The notes below the pieces were generated by a model that made no database searches, was not told the origin of the DNA, and saw nothing but the letters and a program-made list of their open reading frames with translations. The translations under genes and the position numbers were made by a program. From Streptomyces malaysiensis subsp. samsunensis (GTDB lineage: Bacteria; Actinomycetota; Actinomycetes; Streptomycetales; Streptomycetaceae), in the NCBI RefSeq assembly GCF_024519315.1, contig NZ_JANIIC010000040.1, positions 39,104 through 103,103 of the forward strand: a stretch of 64,000 nucleotides of DNA, written 5' to 3'. Shown in pieces: positions 25,217 to 33,700 of the stretch; within the stretch, counting starts at the first letter, position 1; each line of letters starts with the position of its first letter.

Positions 25217-26754
25217 GCCCCGGTCCGCTCGGCGGCCAGCCGCTGCTTGTCGGGCTTGCCCGCACCGGTCAGCGGAAGGTCGTCATGGAAGGTGATCGCG
25301 GCCGGCACATGTTGGGGCGACAGCTCACCGGCCACATGGCCGAGCAGCGCGGCGAAGTCGGCCGCGCCACCGGGCCGGAGCACCACGGCGGCGTGGATGT
25401 GCTCCACCCGGTCCCCGTCGGCCACTCCGTACACCGCGGCCTGGGCGACATCGGGGTGGGTCAGCAACGCGTTCTCCACCGCGGTGGGATGCACCTTGAT
25501 GCCGTTGGTCTTCATCACCTCGCCCACCCGGCCGTGCAGACGCACATAGCCACGCTCGTCGAGGGAGCCGAGGTCGCCGGTGTACACCCAGCCGTCGCGT
25601 ACGCTCTCCGCGGTCAGCTCCGGCTCGCGCCAGTAGCCGAGCATGTTGAACGGCGACCGTACGCAGATCTCGCCGATCTCGCCCACCGGCAGATCGCGGT
25701 CGTCGTCCTGGTCGCGGACGCGCACCTCGGCGGTCAGCCGGCCGGCCGTCATCCGCAGCTCGGGGTCGAAGTGGTCCGGCGGGGCGAGCACGCTGATACC
25801 GCTGGTCTCGGTGGTGCCGTAGAACTGGAGCAGCACCGGGCCGAACACCTCGACCGCCTCGGCCAGCCGGGCCGGGGAGGCGGGACAGCCGCCGTAGGAG
25901 ATGATCTGGATGCTCGACAGATCGGTGTCCTTGATGGCCGGGTGGTCCACCAGCATGTACAGCTGCGGAGGGGTGAGGGTGAGCGCGGACACCCGGTGGC
26001 GCTCCACCGCGCCGAGCACCGCGCTCGCGTCGAAGCCGTTGTGCAGGACCACCGTGCCGCCGGAGGCGAGGGCGAGGTCGGCGCCCGAGCCGTTGGAGTG
26101 GCTCACCGGCAGCGTCGACAGGTAGGTGATCGGTCCGGGCGCGTCAAGTCCCGCCCGTAGATAGAGAGTTCGGACCCGGAAGGGAAGTGTCACACCCTTC
26201 GGGGTGCCGCTGGTGCCACTGGTGAACAGCACCACGGCCGGACGTTCGGGGTCGGTTTCCATGACCTTCAGATCGACGGCGTCAGCGTCGCCGGTGGTCA
26301 GGTCCAGCACATCGGGGCCGAAGGAGCCCAGCGCGGCGAGCCGGGGCGGCTCCGGCAGCCGCTCGCACAGCTCCCGGGCCAGGCCCAGGTTCTCCTCGTC
26401 GACGGCGAGGAACGTGGCGCCCGTCCTCTTGAGGATCTCGTACCGCTCGCGGGTGGCCAGCTGATCGGTGGGATCCACCGCGTTGGTGGAGTGCAAATGG
26501 ACCACCGTGGCGCCGATCAGGTTGGCCGCATAGCGCAGAATGATGGTGGCCGGGGTGTTGGCGACCGTCAGCACGGCCACGACCGGAATTTCATCTTCCA
26601 CTATCTGGCGGCGCAGGAATTCCGCGGCCGCGGCCACGGTCCGGGTGAACTCACCGGCGGTGAACCGCTCATCCTCCCGGAGCAGGGCCACCCGCTCCGG
26701 ATCGGCGGATAGAGCCTCGAGGACCCGTCGGACGTAATTGTCGGTCGGAGACAT
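25213..26754 (-). CDS. ANL-family ligase, candidate amide synthetase of the C5N pathway
   Basis: 513 residues from the ATG at 26754; in-frame sequence further upstream is non-coding in character. The P-loop is LFTSGTSGTPKGVT, then FYGTTETSGIS, GWVYTGDLGS and catalytic Lys in LPLTGAGKPDKQ. The hinge region reads GRVGEVMKTNGIKVHP, unlike the usual GR-x-K-D GG-x-N pattern. That divergence supports assigning it as the ATP-dependent amide synthetase (AsuD3/MoeB4/BafY role) that joins a carboxylate to the C5N amine, not as a CoA ligase. First gene of the minus-strand pair, divergent from the 5-aminolevulinate synthase across about 250 nt that probably carry promoters for both. Confidence 0.72.
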   Translation of the reverse strand: MSPTDNYVRRVLEALSADPERVALLREDERFTAGEFTRTVAAAAEFLRRQIVEDEIPVVAVLTVANTPATIILRYAANLIGATVVHLHSTNAVDPTDQLATRERYEILKRTGATFLAVDEENLGLARELCERLPEPPRLAALGSFGPDVLDLTTGDADAVDLKVMETDPERPAVVLFTSGTSGTPKGVTLPFRVRTLYLRAGLDAPGPITYLSTLPVSHSNGSGADLALASGGTVVLHNGFDASAVLGAVERHRVSALTLTPPQLYMLVDHPAIKDTDLSSIQIISYGGCPASPARLAEAVEVFGPVLLQFYGTTETSGISVLAPPDHFDPELRMTAGRLTAEVRVRDQDDDRDLPVGEIGEICVRSPFNMLGYWREPELTAESVRDGWVYTGDLGSLDERGYVRLHGRVGEVMKTNGIKVHPTAVENALLTHPDVAQAAVYGVADGDRVEHIHAAVVLRPGGAADFAALLGHVAGELSPQHVPAAITFHDDLPLTGAGKPDKQRLAAERTGA

Positions 26755-27008
26755 CGAAACTCCAGTTCGCCGTGTGCCGATGAGTTCAAGGTGCCGTTTC
26801 CCGCTGAAGGATGACACCCCGCCCTCGGCATGGCAACCTTCTTCCAACCGCCCGTCACTTTCTTGCCGTGAAACCGGGTTGGGTGTGCGGAGGTTGCCTT
26901 TCGGCATACCGATTGACGGTCGGCCGCATGTAGATTGGCGTTGGCGGGGGGCCGACACGGCTCATCCCGTTTTCTGCGCGCTCCCCAAGTAGCCGAAAAG
27001 CGAAGTGA

Positions 27009-28262
27009 GTGGACGTGACGACCCAATATCTGGACATGTTTTCGCGCCTCACCGAGGGTTCTGACGGTGGCAAGAGAGAGTTCCTGGAGATCGGACGGCT
27101 CGCCGGTCAGTTCCCCGCCGCCAGCGTCAGCGGCGTAGAGGACGCCTCCCGCATCAGCGTCTGGTGCAGCAACGACTACCTCGGCATGGGCCAGCACCCC
27201 GCCGTCCTGGACGCCATGAAGGAAGCCGTCGACCGGTACGGGGCGGGCGCCGGCGGCTCGCGCAACATCGGCGGCACCAACCACTACCACGTGCTGCTGG
27301 AACAGGAGCTCAGCGCGCTCCACGGCAAGGACGACGCCCTGCTCTTCACCTCCGGCTACACCGCCAACGACGGCGCGCTGTCGGTCATCGCGGGCCGTAT
27401 GGAGGGATGCGTCGTCTTCTCCGACGCGCTGAACCACGCCTCCATCATCGACGGCCTGCGCCACAGCGGTGCCCAGAAGCGGATCTTCCGGCACAACGAC
27501 ACCGCGCATCTCGAAGAGCTGCTCGCGGCCGCCGACCCCGACGCGCCCAAGCTGATCGTGGCCGAGTCCGTCTACTCGATGAACGGCGATATCGCGCCAC
27601 TCGCGGAGATCGCCGACATCGCCAAGCGCCATGGCGCGATGACCTTCCTCGACGAGGTGCACGCCGTGGGCATGTACGGCCCGCAGGGCGCGGGCATCGC
27701 GGCACGCGAGGGACTGGCCGACCGGTTCACCGTCATCATGGGCACGCTGGCCAAGGGTTTTGGCACCAACGGCGGGTACATCGCCGGCCCGGCCGAGGTG
27801 ATCGAGGCCGTACGGATGTTCTCCCGCTCCTTCATCTTCACCACCGCGATGCCGCCCGCCGTGGCCGCGGCAGCCCTCGCCGCCGTCCGTCATCTGCGCT
27901 CCTCCGAGGCCGAAAGGCAACGGTTGTGGGATAACGCACAGTTGATGCACCGACTACTGAAGGAGCGCCGGATCCCCTTCATCTCCGACCTGACCCACAT
28001 CGTGTCCGTGCTGGTGCGGGAGGAGACCATGTGCAAGCGCATGTCCACGGCGCTGCTGGAGCGGCACGGCGTCTACGTACAGGCGATCAACGCGCCGAGC
28101 GTACGGGCCGGTGAGGAGATCCTGCGGGTCGCGCCCGGAGCGGTGCATTCCACCGCCGAGGTGGAGATGTTCGTGAGCGCCCTTGACCAGGTCTGGGAGG
28201 AGTTCGGCGGCCCCCGTGCGGAGGCCGAAATAGAGTTGCCCAATGAGGGCGACCAGGGTTAG
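27009..28262 (+). CDS. 5-aminolevulinate synthase for C5N unit biosynthesis
   Basis: 417-residue PLP enzyme of the alpha-oxoamine synthase family that condenses glycine with succinyl-CoA. Visible are WCSNDYLGMGQHP, GSRNIGGTNHYH, LFTSGYTANDG, FLDEVHAVGMYG (Asp215) and the PLP Lys249 in GTLAKGFGTNGGYIAG. Streptomycetes make heme precursors from glutamyl-tRNA, so an ALA synthase in such a genome marks the C5N pathway (asukamycin, moenomycin, bafilomycin B1, ECO-02301). The start is GTG at 27009 or an in-frame GTG at 27015; the ribosome binding site is weak. It is divergent from the two ANL ligases and upstream of the acyltransferase pair. Confidence 0.92.
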   Translation: MDVTTQYLDMFSRLTEGSDGGKREFLEIGRLAGQFPAASVSGVEDASRISVWCSNDYLGMGQHPAVLDAMKEAVDRYGAGAGGSRNIGGTNHYHVLLEQELSALHGKDDALLFTSGYTANDGALSVIAGRMEGCVVFSDALNHASIIDGLRHSGAQKRIFRHNDTAHLEELLAAADPDAPKLIVAESVYSMNGDIAPLAEIADIAKRHGAMTFLDEVHAVGMYGPQGAGIAAREGLADRFTVIMGTLAKGFGTNGGYIAGPAEVIEAVRMFSRSFIFTTAMPPAVAAAALAAVRHLRSSEAERQRLWDNAQLMHRLLKERRIPFISDLTHIVSVLVREETMCKRMSTALLERHGVYVQAINAPSVRAGEEILRVAPGAVHSTAEVEMFVSALDQVWEEFGGPRAEAEIELPNEGDQG

Positions 28263-28458
28263 GCACAGATGACACAAGGCATGTCGATCTTGCTTGACAC
28301 GCCTTGGCGGCGAGAGGTTTGATGACACCACGCGAACAGCTGGGCGATTCTTGAGACCCGCTTGCGTAACGGGGAGCTCGGGGGAGCAGTCGCTTTGGTG
28401 TCGCGTCGACGCAGCACGCTTTGGCACGGTGCGAACGGGCGGAAACGGGGGTTTCGGG

Positions 28459-29430
28459 GTGACGCTTGCGTATGTCCTCGACGGTGGTATGAACGATCAG
28501 CCGGGAGCCGGCGCAGAGCTGTATGAACTCTTTCCGAGTGTGCAGCACACCTATCAACGAATCGCGGAATGGACGGGCATCGACGTCCAGCGCATATTCG
28601 GGGAAGAACGGCAACCCGGGCAGGAGCATCGACAAGGCGTAGGCGCCATTCGTCAGGCCGCGGCCGTATTAGGAATCGCGGATGTTCTCGCCGAGGAATA
28701 CGGCATAACACCGGCAGCGGTATGCGGACTGAGTTTCGGCGCGCTGGTCGGTGCGAGTCTCGCCGGAGCCGTCGAACGTCGGGATCTCTTCACGCTTCTG
28801 ATGCGATTGCGGGAAGTCCCCCCGCCCGCCGCGGACACCGGTCCGCAGGCCGTCGCCATGCTGCGGATCCCGTATGACACTGCTCCCGGCGACCTGCTAG
28901 ACGACGTTCCGGATGTGTATCTCTCCGCCGACCTCGGAAGAGTCGGCACGGGTCAGGAGCGCATGGTGCTGCTCGGCGGCTACCGCTCCGCACTCCAGCG
29001 GTTCGGGGAAGGGCTCCCGGCCGGCGCGCTGCATGTGTCCGAAGACCACGGCGCCGCCTTCCACTCCCCGCTCCAGCGGCACATCAGCGACTTCCTCGAG
29101 CCCACGCTGGACGCCATGACCTTCCACGACCCACGGGTGCCCGTGCACTCGTGCATGGAGCGCAAGGCCCTCACCACCGCCGACGAGATCCGCGATCTCT
29201 TCCACCGCAACCCCACCGCCCCCGTGAGCGTCCCGCACATGATCGGCGGACTCGAGGACAGCGGCACCGAACTGGGCCTGGTGCTCGGCCCCGCCGCGTT
29301 CGGCACCTTCCAGAACGCGTCGTTCCCCGTGGTCCACGTGGAATCGCCGGACCACGTCTTCGAGGCGATGACCGCGGTCTACGACTTCGGCATCGAACTT
29401 CCCTCCACGGAAGCCGGGGTGGCCCAGTGA
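28459..29430 (+). CDS. Divergent stand-alone acyltransferase (malonyltransferase fold), candidate fumaryl-type transferase
   Basis: 323 residues from a GTG at 28459, where the reading VTLAYVLDGGMNDQ aligns with the first strand of FabD-like acyltransferases. The nucleophile elbow GLSFGA (Ser92) and the active-site GAAFHSPL (His202) are conserved, and arginines lie in LLMRLRE. The normally invariant GQGSQ loop is replaced by DGGMND, so the oxyanion loop is remodelled. A TTA codon (codon 71, at 28669) predicts bldA dependence. Its TGA overlaps the GTG of the adenylating enzyme downstream. In the bafilomycin pathway a fumaryl transferase works with a fumarate adenylyltransferase; this pair is the likely equivalent, by inference. 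Other roles are trans-acting AT or editing. Confidence 0.65.
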   Translation: MTLAYVLDGGMNDQPGAGAELYELFPSVQHTYQRIAEWTGIDVQRIFGEERQPGQEHRQGVGAIRQAAAVLGIADVLAEEYGITPAAVCGLSFGALVGASLAGAVERRDLFTLLMRLREVPPPAADTGPQAVAMLRIPYDTAPGDLLDDVPDVYLSADLGRVGTGQERMVLLGGYRSALQRFGEGLPAGALHVSEDHGAAFHSPLQRHISDFLEPTLDAMTFHDPRVPVHSCMERKALTTADEIRDLFHRNPTAPVSVPHMIGGLEDSGTELGLVLGPAAFGTFQNASFPVVHVESPDHVFEAMTAVYDFGIELPSTEAGVAQ

Positions 29431-30494
29431 AGGACGTGACCGAGCAGATCGACCAGTGGCTGTCGCAGGACATCGACGCCTGGACACGCCGGGTCGTCCG
29501 CCGCCACTTCGACCCCGGCACCGGCACCCCGTACTGGCTCAAGCGCGCCGCCGAACTCGCCATCGATCCACGGGACATCACCCGCCACGACGAGCTCTCG
29601 GCGTTCGGCCCGATGCCCTTGGGCGATCTGCGCACCCTGGACCCGGCCGAACTCGTGCCCCAGGCCGTGCCCCGGCCGCTGACCGGCCGCGTGTGGGACT
29701 CCGGAGGCACGACCGGCAACCCCTGCCGGGTCTACTACACCAAGCCGATGCTCGAGCACCGCGCCGCATGGCGGCGCTGGGTGATCGCGCGCGAGGGATT
29801 CGAACCGGGCCGCAACTGGCTCCAAGCCACCCCCACCGGCCCGCACCTCATCGGACACGGCGCCGTGGACCTGGCGGACCTGTACGACGGCCGCGTGTAC
29901 GGCATCGACTTCGACCCCCGCTGGGTCAAGCGGCTGCTCCGCGACGGCAGGCTGAAGGAAGCGCAGGAGTACTCGGCCCACGTCACCGAGCAGATCGCGG
30001 CCGTCCTGGAGCACCAGCCGGTGGACTACCTCGTCACCACCCCGGCCCTGCTCCAGGCCCTGATCAAGAGCAGGCCGGAGCTGGTGGCGCGGCTGAAGGG
30101 CGTACGGCTCAGCGGGACACACGCCACCCCCGCCATGCGCCGGTCGTTCCACAACGCCCTGGGCGGCGGACTGGTCGTCGTCACCTACGCCAACACCTTC
30201 GGCAACACCGTGGGCCTGCCCGTGGAGAACGACGGTGCCCTCATGCCGTACCTGCCGAACTACCCGCAGGTCACCATGGCGGTCGTCGACAAGGACGACT
30301 GGTCCAAGGTCGTCGCATACGGCGAACAGGGCCAGGTCCGGCTGACCGTCCTGCACGACGACCTCTTCCTGCCCAATGTGCTGGAGCGCGACCTCGCGGT
30401 GCGGTACGACACCGGCGCGGAGTGGCCATGTGACGGCGTCGCCAACGTGAAGCCACTCCAGGTCGTGCGATCGGCGCCGGAAGGCATCTACTAG
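29427..30494 (+). CDS. Short adenylate-forming enzyme (PaaK/EhpF-like), candidate fumarate adenylyltransferase
   Basis: 355 residues from a GTG that overlaps the preceding stop (GTGA, 29427-29430). The phosphate-binding loop is DSGGTTGNPCRV (91-102), of the phenylacetate-CoA ligase/CapK-like ANL branch. The remainder resembles only the large N-terminal domain: it ends after CDGVANVKPLQVV without the roughly 100-residue C-terminal lid that carries the catalytic Lys and the CoA tunnel. Such lid-poor enzymes (EhpF type) make acyl-adenylates but not CoA esters. Together with the coupled acyltransferase it suggests acyl-AMP formation followed by direct transfer to an alcohol, as for fumarate in bafilomycin. 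The substrate is inferred only from context. Confidence 0.65.
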   Translation: MKDVTEQIDQWLSQDIDAWTRRVVRRHFDPGTGTPYWLKRAAELAIDPRDITRHDELSAFGPMPLGDLRTLDPAELVPQAVPRPLTGRVWDSGGTTGNPCRVYYTKPMLEHRAAWRRWVIAREGFEPGRNWLQATPTGPHLIGHGAVDLADLYDGRVYGIDFDPRWVKRLLRDGRLKEAQEYSAHVTEQIAAVLEHQPVDYLVTTPALLQALIKSRPELVARLKGVRLSGTHATPAMRRSFHNALGGGLVVVTYANTFGNTVGLPVENDGALMPYLPNYPQVTMAVVDKDDWSKVVAYGEQGQVRLTVLHDDLFLPNVLERDLAVRYDTGAEWPCDGVANVKPLQVVRSAPEGIY

Positions 30495-30743
30495 CCCCTG
30501 CCCACACCCCGAAAACAGCCTCCACGAAGCCCGGGGAACACGGGACACCGGACACGGGACACGAACGACCCGCGTGGCATGCGCCACGGGGAGGGCCCTG
30601 CCCACCCATGCCCCATCCCATTCCTCCCCACTTCGCCATCTTGTTCTCCTGTCCCGCTGTCCTGCCCGGACGCGGCGCACACCTCCGCCTTGCGCTGGTG
30701 TGCGCCCGGCGTCCTACGTTCCTGGATCCAGGGAGTCACGCTC

Positions 30744-33700
30744 ATGAAGGGTTCCGACGGCACCTCGCCGAGCACGACGGACGCGCCGATCGCGGTCGTC
30801 GGCCTGTCCTGCCGCCTCCCCGGAGCACCCGACCCCGCCACGTTCCGGCAACTCCTGCACGACGGCGCCGACGCCATCACGGAAGCCCCCGAGGGACGAT
30901 GGGGCGCGGGCGCGGACACGGGTACCGACAGGGATACGGGTACCGGCACGGTCGCCGCCCGCCGTGGCGGATTCCTGGACCGGGACCGGATCGACCACTT
31001 CGACGCCGCCTTCTTCGGCATATCGCCGCGCGAGGCCGCGGCCATGGACCCCCAACAGCGACTCACCCTGGAACTGGCCTGGGAGGCCCTCGAAGACGCC
31101 GGAATCATCCCGGACCGGCTCCGCGACAGCCAAACCGGCGTGTACATCGGAGTGATCGCGGACGACTACGCCACGCTGATCCGGCGGGGCGGCCCCGCGG
31201 CCATCGACCGGCACAGCTTCACCGGACTCCACCGCGGCATCATCGCCAACCGCGTCTCCCACCACCTCGGCCTGCGCGGCCCGAGCCTCACCCTCGACGC
31301 CGGACAGGCGTCATCGCTCGCGGCCATCCACCTGGCCTGCGAAAGCATCCGTCGCGGCGAGACATCCATCGCCATCGCCGGTGGCGTGCACCTCAACCTC
31401 GCCCCCGAAAGCGACGTCAGCGCCGCCCGGTTCGGCGCGCTGTCCCCGGACGGCGTCACCTACGCCTTCGACGCCCGCGCCAACGGCTTCGTACGCGGCG
31501 AGGGTGGCGGCGTCGTCGTCCTCAAGCCCCTCGCGGACGCCCTTGCCGACGGGGACCCCGTGTACTGCGTCATCCGTGGCAGCGCACTCAACAACGACGG
31601 GGGCGGGGACCACCTCGCCGCCCCCCACCAGGCCGCCCAGGAGGACCTCCTGCGCCGCGCCTACCAGCAGGCCGGAGTGGACCCCGCCGATGTTCAGTAC
31701 GTGGAACTCCACGGCACCGGCACGAAGGTCGGCGACCCGGCCGAGGCGGCGGCCCTGGGCGCGGTTCTGAGTGCCGCTCGGCCCACCGGAGCCCCGCTGC
31801 GGGTGGGGTCGGCGAAGACCAACGTGGGTCATCTGGAAGGCGCGGCCGGTGTCGTCGGCTTCATCAAGACGGCCCTGGGACTCAAACACGGCGAACTCTT
31901 CCCCAGCCTCAACTTCCGGACGCCCAACCCGGACATTCCCCTGGACCAGCTCAACCTGCGTGTGCAGACGACCTCCGAACCGTGGACCGCCGACCCGGAC
32001 ACGCGGGAGCCACTGACCGCCGGGGTCAGCTCCTTCGGAGTGGGCGGCACCAACTGCCATGTAGTGCTCTCCGGAGCCCCGGAACCGGCCGCGGCCCCGG
32101 GCGCCGTGGAATCCGCGCCGGAGGGTGCTTCGGACCGGATCCCCTGGGTGGTATCCGGACGCTCCGAAGCGGCGTTGCCGGCCCAGGCGGGCCGGCTGGC
32201 GTCGTACGCGGAGAAGCGGCCCGAGCTGTCGGCCGAGGACATCGGGCTGTCCTTGGCGACGACACGCAGTGCGTTCGAGCATCGTGCGGTGGTGCTGGCC
32301 GACGACCGGGGCGGTCTGGTCGGTGGCATGGCGGCGCTGGCGGAGGGCCGGGACGCGGCGGGTGTGGTGCGGGGTGTGGTTGCGGGCGCTGATGGCCGTG
32401 CGGTGTTGGTTTTCCCTGGTCAGGGGTCGCAGTGGGTGGGGATGGCGGCGGGGTTGTTGGAGTCGTCGCCGGCGTTTGCCCAGCGGGTGGATGAGTGTGC
32501 GGCCGCGTTGGCGCCTTTTGTGGACTGGTCGTTGGTCGATGTGTTGCGCGGCGGGGAAGGTGCCGCGGCCGCGCTGGAGCGGGCGGATGTGGTGCAGCCT
32601 GCTCTGTTCGCGGTGATGGTGTCGCTGGCGGAGTTGTGGCGTTCGTACGGTGTCGAGCCTGCGGCGGTGGTGGGGCATTCGCTGGGTGAGGTCGCGGCGG
32701 CGTGTGTGGCGGGTGCGTTGTCGTTGGAGGATGCGACCCGCGTGGTGGCGTTGTGGAGCAAGGCGCAGCGGGCGTTGTCGGGGCGCGGGGCCATGGCGTC
32801 GGTGTCGTTGCCGGTGGGGGAGGTGCGGGAGCGGCTCGTGGCGTGGGGTGGGCGGTTGTCGGTGGCGGCGGTGAACGGGCCGTCGGTGGTCGTGGTCTCC
32901 GGTGACGCGGGCGCGTTGGACGAGCTGCTGGCATGGTGCGAAGCGGAGGAGGTCTGGGCGCGCCGCATCTCCGTGGATTACGCCTCGCACTGCGCTTATG
33001 TCGAGGACATCGAGGGCGAGTTGCTGCGGGAGCTTGCGGGGATCAGCCCTCGGTCGTCGTCGGTGCCGTTCTATTCGACGGTGACCGGTGGGGCGCTCGA
33101 TACAGCCGGGCTGGACGCGGGGTACTGGTACCGCAATCTGCGCCACACGGTCCGCTTCGAAGAGACCGTACGCTGCTTGCTGACTGACGGTTTCCAGGTG
33201 TTCGTCGAGGCCAGTGCCCATCCGGTGCTGACGATGGGTGTGGAGCAGACGGCCGAGGACCACGGCACCCGGGTCACCGCCGTCGGCTCGCTGCGCCGTG
33301 ACGAAGGCGGTCTGGGCCGTTTTCTGACCTCCGTGGCCGAGGCATACGTGGGCGGGGCCGCTGTCGACTGGGCGCGGATGTTCGCGGGGACGGGTGCGCG
33401 GCGGGTCGAGCTGCCCACGTACGCCTTCCAGCGCCGGCGGCACTGGCTGGACGTCCAGGCGCTGACGCAGCCGAGCCCGCACATCGAGGCCGATGCGACC
33501 GACCCCAGGGGCGGAGAGAACCACACATCGGCGACCGATACGGCGTCCCTCCTGCGGACACGTCTCGTCGCGCTGAACGACCTCCAGCAAGGCGAGATGC
33601 TGGCCGATCTGGTGCGTGACCAGGTCGCCACAGCCCTGGGATACGAAGGTCGGGAAGCCGTCGATCTGGGCCGAACCTTCCAGGCACTGGGCTTCGATTC

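Noticed and set aside
26913..26936. A sigma70-like promoter TTGACG ... TAGATT ahead of the ALA synthase
   Set aside because: The spacing between the two boxes is only 12 nt, too short for a normal promoter.
23675..28262. Heme biosynthesis as the role of the 5-aminolevulinate synthase
   Set aside because: Streptomycetes use the glutamyl-tRNA route for heme, and the gene is surrounded by C5N-type ligases and a PKS, with no hem genes nearby.
28294..28458. Extension of the acyltransferase upstream to a TTG at 28294
   Set aside because: The extra 55 residues have no similarity to the family, which begins with the strand matched at the GTG of 28459. TTG would also be an unusual start here.
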